The position numbers were made by a program, and so were the translations under genes. A DNA stretch of 64,000 bases from JAGVPT01 sp963717445 (GTDB taxonomy: Bacteria > Bacteroidota > Ignavibacteria > UBA10030 > UBA8401). A model generated the notes under the pieces. That model was not told the origin of the DNA and did no database searches. It saw nothing but the letters and a program-made list of their open reading frames with translations. The DNA lies in NCBI GenBank assembly GCA_963717445.1, contig OY970334.1, positions 2,418,001 through 2,482,000 on the forward strand, in the 5' to 3' direction. This document shows, piece after piece, positions 54,206 through 63,321 of the stretch (position 1 is the stretch's first letter; each line of letters begins with the position of its first letter).

Positions 54206-55126
54206 GTGAAAGCACATGATTTCCTCACTGTCCGCGATATGAACACAAAAGAAATTCTTGCGACGTTTGCTCTTGCCCGCAAGATGAAAGCCAACAGGAA
54301 AAAATACGGCAAGGCGCTGCAAGGCAAGACCCTTGCACTCATTTTTGAAAAACCATCGCTGCGAACGCGCACGACGTTTGACGTCGGCATTCAACAGCTT
54401 GGGGGCTTCTCGCTCTATTTGTCGCCGGCGGAGATTAGCCTTGGAAAGCGCGAATCGGTCTACGATGTTGCAAAAAATCTCGAGCGAATGGTTCAAGGAA
54501 TTGTGATTCGAACGTTCGCCCATCAGATCGTTATCGATATGGCAAAGCATGCATCGGTCCCTGTAATCAACGGCCTCACCGATTATTCTCATCCATGCCA
54601 GGCGATTGCGGACTTCATGACGATTCAAGAGAAAAAGAAAAAACTGAAAGGGTTGAAGCTTTGCTACGTCGGGGACGGCAATAATATGGCACATTCTCTC
54701 ATGTTTGCCGGCGCACGGCTTGGAGTGAACGTTACCGTGGCATGCCCATCCGGCTACGAGCCGAACCCGACAGCGATAGACCAGGCATCCGAAGATGCAA
54801 AAGCAACGGGTGGGCTGATCGAAGTTGTGCATGATCCGGTGGAAGGAATTAGAAATGCCGACGTTGTGTACACGGATGTCTGGGCTTCAATGGGACAAGA
54901 ATCGGAAGCGGAAGCACGGAAAAAAATCTTTTCTCCGTACCAGGTGAACACGATGTTAATGTCCAAGGCAAAGAACGATGCAATATTCATGCATTGCTTG
55001 CCCGCTCACAGGGGCGACGAGGTTACGGATGAAGTAATCGACTCAAAACAATCTGTAGTGTTTGACGAGGCAGAAAACAGATTACACGCGCAGAAAGCGA
55101 TCATGTACCAGTTGATGAGGAGATGA
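54206..55126 (+). CDS. argF: Ornithine carbamoyltransferase
   Basis: ArgF makes citrulline from ornithine and carbamoyl phosphate. From the GTG at 54206 (GAAGGAG 9 nt upstream) it is 306 residues, the usual length. It has the carbamoyl-phosphate motif F-E-K-P-S-L-R-T-R-T-T-F-D, the H-P-C-Q segment in Y-S-H-P-C-Q-A-I-A-D and the ornithine-side motif M-H-C-L-P-A-H-R-G-D-E-V-T. D-V-W-A-S-M-G-Q-E fits OTC. A longer in-frame N-terminus back to 54074 overlaps the aminopeptidase gene and is rejected. Carbamate kinase and aspartate carbamoyltransferase follow. Confidence 0.94.
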   Translation: MKAHDFLTVRDMNTKEILATFALARKMKANRKKYGKALQGKTLALIFEKPSLRTRTTFDVGIQQLGGFSLYLSPAEISLGKRESVYDVAKNLERMVQGIVIRTFAHQIVIDMAKHASVPVINGLTDYSHPCQAIADFMTIQEKKKKLKGLKLCYVGDGNNMAHSLMFAGARLGVNVTVACPSGYEPNPTAIDQASEDAKATGGLIEVVHDPVEGIRNADVVYTDVWASMGQESEAEARKKIFSPYQVNTMLMSKAKNDAIFMHCLPAHRGDEVTDEVIDSKQSVVFDEAENRLHAQKAIMYQLMRR

Positions 55127-55128
55127 GG

Positions 55129-55220
55129 GGTAAGTTATAAGTTGTAAGTTTTAAGTTCTGAGTGTTAAAGGGAGCTACGAGTTTACTTATCACTTAGAAC
55201 TTACAACTTACAACTTCTTC
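55129..55220 (+). repeat. Inverted heptamer dyad between argF and arcC
   Basis: The left arm (55129-55163) reads as AAGTTAT, AAGTTGT, AAGTTTT, AAGTTCT at exact 7-bp steps. The right arm (55183-55220) is the inverse AGAACTTACAACTTAC type. The arms can pair over about 30 bases. The left arm starts right after the argF stop. Confidence 0.85.
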
Positions 55221-55241
55221 CTGGGGTGATTGAAAGGCGAC

Positions 55242-56183
55242 ATGTCCAAAACAGCTCTCATAGCGATCGGTGGAAATTCTCTTATTCGTGCGGGGGAACG
55301 GGGAACAATTGACGAACAGCTTGTAAACGCCCATGCAACGGCGCGAAACATCGTACAAATGGTCGCCCGAGGTTGGCGCCTGGTGATTACTCACGGCAAC
55401 GGTCCACAGGTTGGCGCTGCTCTCCTTCGCTCGGAACGCGCAGCCGGTGAAGTCTATACACATCCTCTTGACATCTGCGTTGCCACCACCCAGAGTGAAA
55501 TCGGCTATATTATCCAGCGCGCAATGGAATACGAGCTGCGCCAGATTGGGCTCTTCACACCGATCATGACAGTTCTCACTCAAGTGCGCGTTGATGAAAA
55601 CGATCCCGCGTTTAAAGCTCCAACGAAACCGATCGGACCGTTCTATTCTAAAACTGATGCTGAAGAGAAACAGAGAGCGCTTGGCTGGAAGGTCGTCGAA
55701 GATTCGGCGCGAGGCTACCGGAGAGTTGTCCCTTCGCCGGAACCCGTTGAAGTTTTTGAGCAGGATATTATCCGTAAAATCCTTAACCTTGACATGATCG
55801 TTATTGCTGTCGGCGGAGGAGGCATCCCCGTTATTGAAAAGGAGCATTATCTCGTTCTCGGCTCCGAAGCGGTGATCGACAAAGACCGTGCCTCAGCGCT
55901 TCTTGCATCGAATCTCGCCGTCGATCTCTTCATCATCAGCACGGATGTGAGACAGGTTTATCTCGACTACAAAAAAACGGGGCAACGCGGAATCGAGAAA
56001 ACGACGGTGAAAGAAATGGAAAAACACATCGCTGAAAAACAGTTTGCCGCCGGCAGCATGGGGCCGAAAGTCGAGTCGGCGATCCGGTTTCTCAAAAAAG
56101 GGGGAAAAGAAGTGATCATTACATCGTTCGAATGTCTTATCGATGCGGTGGATGGAAAAGCCGGCACGCATATTATTCCATGA
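55242..56183 (+). CDS. arcC: Carbamate kinase
   Basis: Carbamate kinase reversibly converts carbamoyl phosphate and ADP to carbamate and ATP. From the ATG at 55242 (GAAAGG 4-9 nt upstream) it is 313 residues with ALIAIGGNSLIRAGERGT at the start, I-T-H-G-N-G-P-Q-V-G and V-A-V-G-G-G-G-I-P-V nucleotide motifs, and G-S-M-G-P-K-V-E near the end. Located between two carbamoyltransferase genes, it probably supplies or recycles their shared substrate (inference). Confidence 0.94.
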   Translation: MSKTALIAIGGNSLIRAGERGTIDEQLVNAHATARNIVQMVARGWRLVITHGNGPQVGAALLRSERAAGEVYTHPLDICVATTQSEIGYIIQRAMEYELRQIGLFTPIMTVLTQVRVDENDPAFKAPTKPIGPFYSKTDAEEKQRALGWKVVEDSARGYRRVVPSPEPVEVFEQDIIRKILNLDMIVIAVGGGGIPVIEKEHYLVLGSEAVIDKDRASALLASNLAVDLFIISTDVRQVYLDYKKTGQRGIEKTTVKEMEKHIAEKQFAAGSMGPKVESAIRFLKKGGKEVIITSFECLIDAVDGKAGTHIIP

Positions 56184-56204
56184 AAGCCTGAAACGGAGCA
56201 CGCG

Positions 56205-57122
56205 ATGCACTTGAAGAACGTCATCGAATCACAGCAGTTTACAGTTCCGCTGTTGATGGAGTTGTTTGACCGGACGCAGCAGATGGAAAAGATCGTCGCG
56301 CGGGGCGGAACGCACGACTATGAAAATAAAATCATGGCAACGCTGTTTTACAGGCCGTCGACACGAACGCGTTTTTCATTCGAGGCAGCGATGTACAGGC
56401 TCGGAGGAAGCGTTCTTTCGACCGAACATGCGGATGAATTTTCCTCTGAAGTGAAGGGTGAACATCTGGAAGATACAATTCGTATCATCTCCAATTACAG
56501 CGATGTGATTGTTCTCCGTCATACGGAAGAAGGTGCTACAAAACGAGCCGCCGCCGTTGCGACAGTTCCGCTTATTAACGCGGGAGAAGGAACCGGCGGC
56601 CAGCATCCCACGCAGGCTCTTCTCGACCTTTACACTATTTTCAGAGAATGCAAAGCGTTGAACGGGCTTTCGGTGGCGCTTATCGGAGCGTTGGATGAGG
56701 GACGCACCGCACGCTCGCTCGCGTACTTGCTCAGTAAATTTGAACGTGTGAAGCTTTATTTTATCGCACCGAAAGAAATGCAAATTAAACCGGACATCCT
56801 CGCATATCTTGAACATCACGGAGTTGAATATGAATTGGCAGAGAATCCGGATAAAATTCTTTCACAGATCGATGTCGTCTACCAAACGCATATCGACCGC
56901 GAACGGCTCCGGCGCAGCGATATCGATCTCGCGGCGTACAATATCGATGCCGGTGTGTTGAAAAAAATGAAATCGAACGCCATTATTATGCATCCGCTGC
57001 CGCGCTCGGTGGAAATCGACCCGGCGGTGGATAGCGATCCGCGGGCAGTCTATTTTCGCCAATCACGCAACGGCTTGTACGTTCGCATGGCGTTACTCAC
57101 GCTTTTATTTGAACATGAATAA
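56205..57122 (+). CDS. pyrB: Aspartate carbamoyltransferase catalytic subunit
   Basis: PyrB condenses aspartate and carbamoyl phosphate in the first committed step of pyrimidine synthesis. The 305-residue protein has Y-R-P-S-T-R-T-R-F-S-F-E, H-P-T-Q-A-L-L-D-L-Y-T-I and the aspartate-side H-P-L-P-R-S-V-E-I-D motif, distinguishing it from OTC. No regulatory subunit (pyrI) is adjacent. Starts and stops are spaced by about 20 nt from arcC, giving a tight argF-arcC-pyrB order. Confidence 0.94.
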   Translation: MHLKNVIESQQFTVPLLMELFDRTQQMEKIVARGGTHDYENKIMATLFYRPSTRTRFSFEAAMYRLGGSVLSTEHADEFSSEVKGEHLEDTIRIISNYSDVIVLRHTEEGATKRAAAVATVPLINAGEGTGGQHPTQALLDLYTIFRECKALNGLSVALIGALDEGRTARSLAYLLSKFERVKLYFIAPKEMQIKPDILAYLEHHGVEYELAENPDKILSQIDVVYQTHIDRERLRRSDIDLAAYNIDAGVLKKMKSNAIIMHPLPRSVEIDPAVDSDPRAVYFRQSRNGLYVRMALLTLLFEHE

Positions 57123-57436
57123 CAGTGCAATAAAAATTTACCACACCGGAAAGCCATTCCCCTCGCTTTTTGATACAGCGCTGGTCGCTTATTACCTCAA
57201 TTTAACGTGACTTTTTCGTTGCCTTTCCTGTTGTAGTTCATCATTGTTTTGGGTATTCTCTCCCGAAGAGCATGAAATTACATCTACGGAAACGAAGGAT
57301 GATCTCTCATTTGAAGAACGATATAGCCATCGCAATAAGCGTTCCCACGAAATTGGATTTGACGAAGCGAATAGAAGATGTTATTCAGTCGCCAGCCTAC
57401 AATGTGAAATAAAAATATTTTAGAAGGAGTGTTTTT
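57123..57436 (+). other. 314-bp spacer, no supported gene
   Basis: A 46-codon ORF (57272-57412) is open but has no ribosome site or recognisable composition. A candidate AGAAGGAG ribosome site for the next gene ends at 57430. No repeat of the families seen elsewhere was found. Confidence 0.4.
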
Positions 57437-58777
57437 ATGTCGGAAAACAAGCGCATCACCACAATCATCATTGGAGCGGCAGGTCGTGATTTTCACAATT
57501 TCAATATGGTCTACAGAAACAACGATCGGTATAATGTTGTTGCATTCACGGCCGCACAAATTCCTAATATTGCAGGAAGGAAATATCCTGCGTCGTTAGC
57601 GGGGGCGTTGTACCCGAAAGGGATTCCAATATACGAGGAAAAGAATCTTGAACAATTGATCATGACTCACAAAGTGGACGAAGTTGTTTTTTCATACAGC
57701 GATGTGCCATACCGCCGCGTGATGAGCCTCGGCTCGCGTGCAACTTCGGCCGGAGCGGACTTCAAAATTTTAAGTGCGAGGGAAACGATGATTGCAAGCA
57801 CAAAGCCGGTAATTTCCGTTTGTGCAGTGCGCACCGGGAGCGGGAAAAGTCAGACGTGCCGTAAAGTGGCGAAACTGCTGCATGAATTCGGGTTCCGTGT
57901 GGCGGCTGTCCGCCACCCAATGCCGTACGGCGATCTCGAAAAGCAAAAAGTACAACGTTTTGCCGCGGTTGCCGATTTGAAAAAGCAGAAATGCACGATT
58001 GAAGAGATGGAGGAATACGAACCGCATATCGTCAGCGGGACGGTTATTTACGCGGGGGTAGATTACGAAGCAATTCTCCGGCAGGCTGAGAACGATGCGG
58101 ATATCATCATTTGGGACGGCGGGAACAACGACCTTCCGTTTTACAAGCCCGACATGCATATTGTTGTTGCCGATCCGCTAAGAACCGGAGATGAATTGAC
58201 CTATTATCCGAGCGAAGCAAACCTTCGTATGGCCGATGTCGTCATTATCAACAAGATCGACGCTGCAACGCCGGACGCAGTGTTCAAGCTTCGCGGGAAT
58301 ATTCGAAGCGTCAATCCGAAAGCGAAAATCGTCGACGCGGCGTCGCCGATCATGCTCGAGCAAAGCGAAATGGTTGCCGGAAAGAAGGTGCTCGTGATCG
58401 AAGACGGCCCGACGCTGACCCACGGTGAAATGAGAATCGGCGCCGGTACTGTTGCCGCTCAAAAATTTGGAGCGGCGGAGATCATTGACCCACGGCCGTA
58501 TGTTACGGGAGAGATTAAAAAGGCGTATCAAATGTATCCCAATATCGGCACATTGTTGCCGGCGATGGGATACAGCGATAAGCAAATACACGACCTTGAG
58601 GCAACGATCAACAACGTTCCATGCGATGTCGTCATTATCGGGACTCCGATCGATTTGAAGCGGGTTGTGAAGATTAAAAAGCCGGCTCTTCGTGTCACGT
58701 ACGAGCTGGAAGAAATCGGGGAGCCAAGCCTTCGTACAATTTTGAGCGACTTCACAAAAAATGTGAAACGCCTTTGA
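57437..58777 (+). CDS. Cyclic 2,3-diphosphoglycerate synthetase-like P-loop protein
   Basis: The 446-residue protein has an N-terminal segment K-R-I-T-T-I-I-I-G-A-A-G-R-D-F-H-N-F-N. A central P-loop V-R-T-G-S-G-K-S-Q-T (about 131-140) and a C-terminal N-K-I-D GTPase-like specificity motif follow. These features are characteristic of the cDPG synthetase-like family, whose archaeal founders cyclise 2,3-bisphosphoglycerate. Bacterial members often lie near carbamate-kinase or carbamoyltransferase genes and their reaction is not established. It is the fourth gene after argF-arcC-pyrB. Confidence 0.82.
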   Translation: MSENKRITTIIIGAAGRDFHNFNMVYRNNDRYNVVAFTAAQIPNIAGRKYPASLAGALYPKGIPIYEEKNLEQLIMTHKVDEVVFSYSDVPYRRVMSLGSRATSAGADFKILSARETMIASTKPVISVCAVRTGSGKSQTCRKVAKLLHEFGFRVAAVRHPMPYGDLEKQKVQRFAAVADLKKQKCTIEEMEEYEPHIVSGTVIYAGVDYEAILRQAENDADIIIWDGGNNDLPFYKPDMHIVVADPLRTGDELTYYPSEANLRMADVVIINKIDAATPDAVFKLRGNIRSVNPKAKIVDAASPIMLEQSEMVAGKKVLVIEDGPTLTHGEMRIGAGTVAAQKFGAAEIIDPRPYVTGEIKKAYQMYPNIGTLLPAMGYSDKQIHDLEATINNVPCDVVIIGTPIDLKRVVKIKKPALRVTYELEEIGEPSLRTILSDFTKNVKRL

Positions 58778-59060
58778 GAATGCGCAGCATTATTGTAAAA
58801 AATAAAGAAAGAAAATCAATGTCAAGAGCTATCCCGGCTTTATCCGGTTAATCTTCCTGAAAATGTTCGGTAAATGAGCTCAAAAAGTTAAACCTTTGCC
58901 ATGAAATGATGTTCTAATCAAAGGGACGAGCATTCTATAGTTTTGGCCTGATGGTCTGTTGTTTCCCATTCACCTTCAAAGATCGTGGAAGGAAAATATA
59001 CGCGATGGTAAAATTTGATTTCTTGTTCAACTCCTCAATTGTTTTTAAGGTACTGATAGT
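58778..59060 (+). other. 283-bp spacer, no supported gene
   Basis: No ORF, hairpin or repeat family was recognised. It is moderately AT-rich and may hold the promoter of the next gene. Confidence 0.3.
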
Positions 59061-59960
59061 ATGAAAGCTCATGCACAAATGGTTGCAGCGCTTCGAGGCA
59101 CGCAAAATTTTGCCTGGACGAAGCGATTAACAATTCAAAACATCCTCATCGCGTCTCTCTGTTTCATGGCGGGTTGCGGCATGATCGACCTCAAGAGCCA
59201 TTGGCGCACCCGTCCGGTCGTCATCGATGGCAGGAATACCGAATGGGGAAATTCCATGGTACTCCTTGACGACAAGGAGACGTTGATCGGCATACTCAAC
59301 GATTCCGATTTTATTTATATTGGATTGATCTCGACAAGTCGAAGCCTTCGCAGCCAAATTGCGAGACAGGGAATTACATTTTGGTTTGATGCTGAAGGGG
59401 GCAAAGATGAAAAATTTGGAGTTCACTATCCATTGGGGTTCGACGCTGTTCGGATGTCTGAGGAGGAGGGGACAGACGCAGATAATCAGCAGTCAAATGT
59501 GCAAAAAGATATTTCGACCGATGACCTGGAAATCGAAGGACCGGGAAAAGACGATCATCATCAAATGACCGTTGCAGAAGCAGGGGGAATCGAGGCAAGA
59601 TATAAAATATCGAATGGTATCATCGTTTATGAATTGAAAGTTCCCCTTTCGGATAAGGGTTCTCATCCTTTTTCGATCGGAACAAAATCAGGTGCGCTCA
59701 TCGGAGTCGGCGCTGAAACTTCGAACAAGCAAACTCCGAAACCTCCGGAAGGATATAATGAAGGTGGTGGAGGTGGCATGGGTGGCGAAGGCGGAGGTGG
59801 GTACGGCGGCGGTGGCGGATATGGTGGCGGGGGTATGGGAGGCAGACACAGAGGCGGCGGTGGAGGGGGTGGGAGGAGATCTTCCGGCGGACAAGGAGAA
59901 CCGTTTACGATGTGGGCAAAAGTACAATTAGCCACAGTTGATACTTCCACGGTGCACTGA
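59061..59960 (+). CDS. Putative lipoprotein with beta-sandwich domain and Gly-rich tail
   Basis: The 299-residue protein has an N-terminal lipobox-like F-M-A-G-C (Cys39) after a hydrophobic stretch. A CBM9/DOMON-like segment follows (D-G-R-N-T-E-W-G-N-S then D-F-I-Y-I-G-L and the F-W-F-D-A-E-G-G), then a strongly low-complexity tail (about 240-277) of Gly with Met/Tyr/Arg. The tail resembles GGGYGGGG-type surface repeats. No known function. It is probably exported and membrane-anchored. Confidence 0.68.
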   Translation: MKAHAQMVAALRGTQNFAWTKRLTIQNILIASLCFMAGCGMIDLKSHWRTRPVVIDGRNTEWGNSMVLLDDKETLIGILNDSDFIYIGLISTSRSLRSQIARQGITFWFDAEGGKDEKFGVHYPLGFDAVRMSEEEGTDADNQQSNVQKDISTDDLEIEGPGKDDHHQMTVAEAGGIEARYKISNGIIVYELKVPLSDKGSHPFSIGTKSGALIGVGAETSNKQTPKPPEGYNEGGGGGMGGEGGGGYGGGGGYGGGGMGGRHRGGGGGGGRRSSGGQGEPFTMWAKVQLATVDTSTVH

Positions 59961-60045
59961 CCGCTCAAGTAAATGGCAAAGCCGGGAGATTTATTGCTTT
60001 CTTTTGAGCGGCAATGGGTACCGGTCAATTTTGCTTTTCCAGCGA

Positions 60046-60127
60046 GAGGTGACGGACACCTCACTCCCAAAAATCACGTTATGCCAAAATATCTGGTAAG
60101 ATAAACCGGTAAGGTATCCGTCACCTT
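60046..60127 (+). repeat. REPIN-like element, copy D
   Basis: GAGGTGACGGACACCT (60046-60061) and the reverse complement of 60112-60127 (AAGGTGACGGATACCT) agree at 14 of 16 positions. The 82-bp size and the GACGGACACC core match copies A-C, but this copy is a diverged subgroup. Confidence 0.78.
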
Positions 60128-60154
60128 ACGAGACCTGAACGCTACCCGGCAATC

Positions 60155-60335
60155 GGTGGTGGCTCAATTTGAGAAAAAATATGTCATGCCCACGAAAGTG
60201 GGCATCCATTATACAATAAAAAACGAAATACTGGATTCTCAACTCGTTGAGAATCCATTAATTAGGCCTGGATGCCCGCGTTCGCGGGCATGACAAATCT
60301 TTTTTTATTATGAATATTCAAAACGCACCACTACC
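60155..60335 (+). repeat. Second MITE-like element, related to the one at 28362
   Basis: The right end GCACCACTACC (60325-60335) matches the 29549-29559 end at 10 of 11 positions. The left end (60155, GGTGGTGGCTC) is diverged. Two internal GCCC-GAAAG/TTCG-GGGC palindromes match those in the other copy (GGATGCCCG, CGCGGGCATGACA). No clear target duplication remains. Confidence 0.65.
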
Positions 60336-60441
60336 GACGAGCTTGTGAATTTTTTTTCTTGTCCAATATTCCTTAACCTTGGAGTCAGGCAATGCAAGCT
60401 CATCGACCGGTCGAGATAGTCTGGCTACAGCCGTCACTCGC

Positions 60442-61563
60442 ATGACTAGTTCTCAACGACGGATTGCGTTGGTCTGTTTTTCACGCTCGCTTGGGGGACT
60501 TGAACTATCTACGCTTCGACTTGCGAACGCTATGAAATCCCGTGGGTCGGACACAATGGTTATTGTCCCACCGTCTTCTCCCCTTCAGCGCCGCGCACAG
60601 GAGTTAGGTCTTGGCCTGGCAGCACTTGCGCCGCGATGGAAGTACGGTGATTTTTCTACGGCGTTTCGTCTTGCCAAAATTCTTAAGGAAAATCGCATCG
60701 CAATAGTTGTTTTAATGCAATCGCAAGACATCCACATCGCATCCCTTGCGGCGTATTTTTCCCCAAACGTAAAACTTGTGTTCTACCAGCAAATGGACTC
60801 GCGGCACAACAAACGCGATCTCTGGCATACATGGATTTTTTCAAAACTCTCGCTTTGGATTGCTCTTACGGATGGCATGAAGGCTAACGCCCTCTATTCT
60901 ACTCGAGTGCCAGACGCTAAAATGAAAGTCGTTCCGTTGGGGACCGACCTTTACCGGTTTGACCCGGGAAATTTTGAGAAGCCTCAAGCGAGGTCTTTTT
61001 TTGGATTGCCGCATGACAGGAAAATCATCGGCGTGCTCGGGCGCCTTGATGCGGGAAAAGGACAGGAGGTTCTGCTTCGCGCGATCCCTGAAGTCGTGAA
61101 ACGTTATCCGGAAGTTCTGGTCGTCATTGCAGGGGACGAGACTGCGGGCGAGCTAGGTTACAAAGCATACTTAGAAAATCTTTGTCGCACCATCGGCATG
61201 AATGAATATGTGAAGTTTCTTCCCTTCACTGACGACGTTCCCCGCCTGATGGCAGCACTGGATATTTTTATCCTTCCTTCGTTTGCCGAAACATTTGGCA
61301 TCGTTGTTATAGAAGCGATGGCGATGGAAAAGCCTGTCATTGCAACCAATGTTGGTGGTCCACCTGAAATAATTGTAGATGGTAAAACCGGACTGCTTGT
61401 CGAGCCTCGAAATGTGGAAGCGATTTCCTCCGCAATTGAAAGAATTCTTAGCGACGAAACGCTTCGGATTTCCCTCGGGCGCTCAGCTCGCGAGGATGCT
61501 CTTCGTCGATTCAGCATGGAGAGTTGCGTCGACGCATTGCTGGAATTAATAAACACCATTTAA
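60442..61563 (+). CDS. GT4-family glycosyltransferase
   Basis: The 373-residue GT-B enzyme starts at ATG 60442 (a TTG at 60379 is open but adds no recognisable sequence). The N-terminal domain has S-L-G-G-L-E-L-S-T-L-R-L-A-N-A. The C-terminal donor domain starts at G-V-L-G-R-L-D-A-G-K-G and carries the EX7E motif in F-A-E-T-F-G-I-V-V-I-E-A-M-A. It probably makes a cell-surface glycan. Donor and acceptor are not readable. Confidence 0.9.
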   Translation: MTSSQRRIALVCFSRSLGGLELSTLRLANAMKSRGSDTMVIVPPSSPLQRRAQELGLGLAALAPRWKYGDFSTAFRLAKILKENRIAIVVLMQSQDIHIASLAAYFSPNVKLVFYQQMDSRHNKRDLWHTWIFSKLSLWIALTDGMKANALYSTRVPDAKMKVVPLGTDLYRFDPGNFEKPQARSFFGLPHDRKIIGVLGRLDAGKGQEVLLRAIPEVVKRYPEVLVVIAGDETAGELGYKAYLENLCRTIGMNEYVKFLPFTDDVPRLMAALDIFILPSFAETFGIVVIEAMAMEKPVIATNVGGPPEIIVDGKTGLLVEPRNVEAISSAIERILSDETLRISLGRSAREDALRRFSMESCVDALLELINTI

Positions 61564-62051
61564 GCAACACACTGGGGTTCCATCGTTCACACCTTCCAAC
61601 GTCATTTTTTCCGTTTTCCAAAAAATTCTATACACCTATGCCTAAAAACACAGCGCGATTTTGACTATTGCGGATCTGTAAATCATGGGATGTTCAGTCG
61701 CAGTTCAAGTCGTGGTATTACTGTTTGCAATGGTCCAAAACCCGGTAAAATTTTTTACATACAACCTCTTTTAATGTATATTGTTGGACAAAGGAATATA
61801 GGCTGACCGAGCGGGGTCTAATCTATTACGTCAACCTCAACAGGGAATGATTCTTACTAATGACCATTGTTAATAGCAAAAAGTTAATGGTGAGAACGGG
61901 GTGAGGATTAGAACTTATTAGTGACGCTTGGGCCAATAGTTTCCTTCTCTCAAGAAACCGGTTTTAAACGTTCGTGGTACTTCGTGGTACTTCGTGTTCT
62001 TAGTGGATTCCTTACAATGCGTAACGTGAGTTAATAAAATATAATTTATTA
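61564..62051 (+). other. 488-bp spacer, no supported gene
   Basis: A short direct repeat TTCGTGGTAC occurs twice at about 61973-61993, followed by a partial third copy, resembling the CGCAAAG-type family loosely. No gene, hairpin terminator or RNA gene was recognised. It probably contains the promoter of the efflux-type operon. Confidence 0.35.
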
Positions 62052-63320
62052 ATGATAATTCGAAAAATATTGACCCTTGTTGCCTGCTTTAGCAATTTGG
62101 CCTTCGCACAGTACAATCTGGATTACTTTATAAATAAGGCATCGGAGAACTCGCCGGTTATAAAAGAATACGGTAATCTCTATCTCATGAATGACCTTCA
62201 AAATAATTTGGACAAAGCGCAGAATTCAGCGTTCCAGGTTTACCTTTCGAGCAATATATTGTTTTCTCCGTATTTCAATAACAACGGAGCTCCATTTACG
62301 GCGAATCCGAGCTCAAATGCGATTGGCTATGATGCCGCAATTACAAACGGCGGCTTGTATTCTTCTCAAATAAATGTCGAGAAGAATATTTTCAACAGCG
62401 GGCTTCTCGATGCTCTTAGCGAGCAACGGCTGGCACAGGGAAAAAGTTATGAGAACAAATCGCGTCAAGAGAAGCACGCTATCGAAAAACAAGTTACCGA
62501 TCTGTATCTGAGCACGCTTCAGCATCTTCTCCTCTATAAGCTTTCCAAAGAGATCGAAGAGAATTTACAGAACCAGTTGGCAATTACCGGCGACCTTGTT
62601 GCAAAAGGATATGCCAAAACGCAAGATTATCTTTTGCTTACCATTGAACGAAAGTCGCAGATGATCGAGATGGATCAGACCTGGCAAAATTATAGAACGG
62701 GACTTCTGCAGCTTTATTCGCTTTGTGGATTGAGAGATACTCAAACGGTAATTCTTGATACCGTAGAATTGAAGCGGGCAGCGATAAAACCCGGCTCGGA
62801 TTTTCTGACTCAATACGATCTCGACAGCTTGAGTGCGGCAAGTCAGCAGCGAGCGTTTGAGACAAGGTACCTGCCGCAGGTAAACATATTTTTCAATGCC
62901 GGATTGAATGCGGTGGAATTAAGCGGTATTCAGCGGAAATTCGGGTTGAGCGCCGGTTTGAATTTGTCGCTTCCCATCTTGGACGGTGATCAGAAAAGCA
63001 TCACTCGCCAGCAAACGTATTTATCAGAACAATCACTGTCCGATTACAAAAATGTTCTTGCCGGACGTATTGTAACATGGAGGTATGATTCGCAGAATAG
63101 AACAATTTGGCTGAAAAAAAATCTTGATGCGATGAAAGAACAAATCGTCGATTACAAAAAACTGCTCGAGCTTTCAGAAGACCAGCTTCGGCATGGCGAC
63201 ATATCGATGATTGACTATCTGACATTGCTGAAGAATTATGTCGATCTTCAAAAAAACAATATTACCGCGGAAATAAATTACCAGCTTGAAATAAACGATT
63301 ACAATTATTGGAATTGGTAG
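62052..63320 (+). CDS. TolC-family outer-membrane efflux protein
   Basis: The 422-residue protein has a signal peptide (about 1-19, ending A-F-A-Q) and two long helical regions with N-x-x-x-x-x-x-K and L-Q-N-x-L patterns around repeated Y-L-S/L-x-L segments, typical of TolC/OEP. It would form an outer-membrane trimeric channel. The next gene, an adaptor, starts 2 nt after its stop, forming an efflux operon. Confidence 0.85.
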   Translation: MIIRKILTLVACFSNLAFAQYNLDYFINKASENSPVIKEYGNLYLMNDLQNNLDKAQNSAFQVYLSSNILFSPYFNNNGAPFTANPSSNAIGYDAAITNGGLYSSQINVEKNIFNSGLLDALSEQRLAQGKSYENKSRQEKHAIEKQVTDLYLSTLQHLLLYKLSKEIEENLQNQLAITGDLVAKGYAKTQDYLLLTIERKSQMIEMDQTWQNYRTGLLQLYSLCGLRDTQTVILDTVELKRAAIKPGSDFLTQYDLDSLSAASQQRAFETRYLPQVNIFFNAGLNAVELSGIQRKFGLSAGLNLSLPILDGDQKSITRQQTYLSEQSLSDYKNVLAGRIVTWRYDSQNRTIWLKKNLDAMKEQIVDYKKLLELSEDQLRHGDISMIDYLTLLKNYVDLQKNNITAEINYQLEINDYNYWNW

Positions 63321-63321
63321 G

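Noticed and set aside
14087..55220. CRISPR-like interpretation of the 7-bp arrays
   Set aside because: Units are 7 bp with no spacers of 25-40 bp and no cas genes are present.
57272..57412. 46-codon ORF in the pyrB-cDPGS spacer
   Set aside because: It lacks a ribosome site and any recognisable sequence feature.
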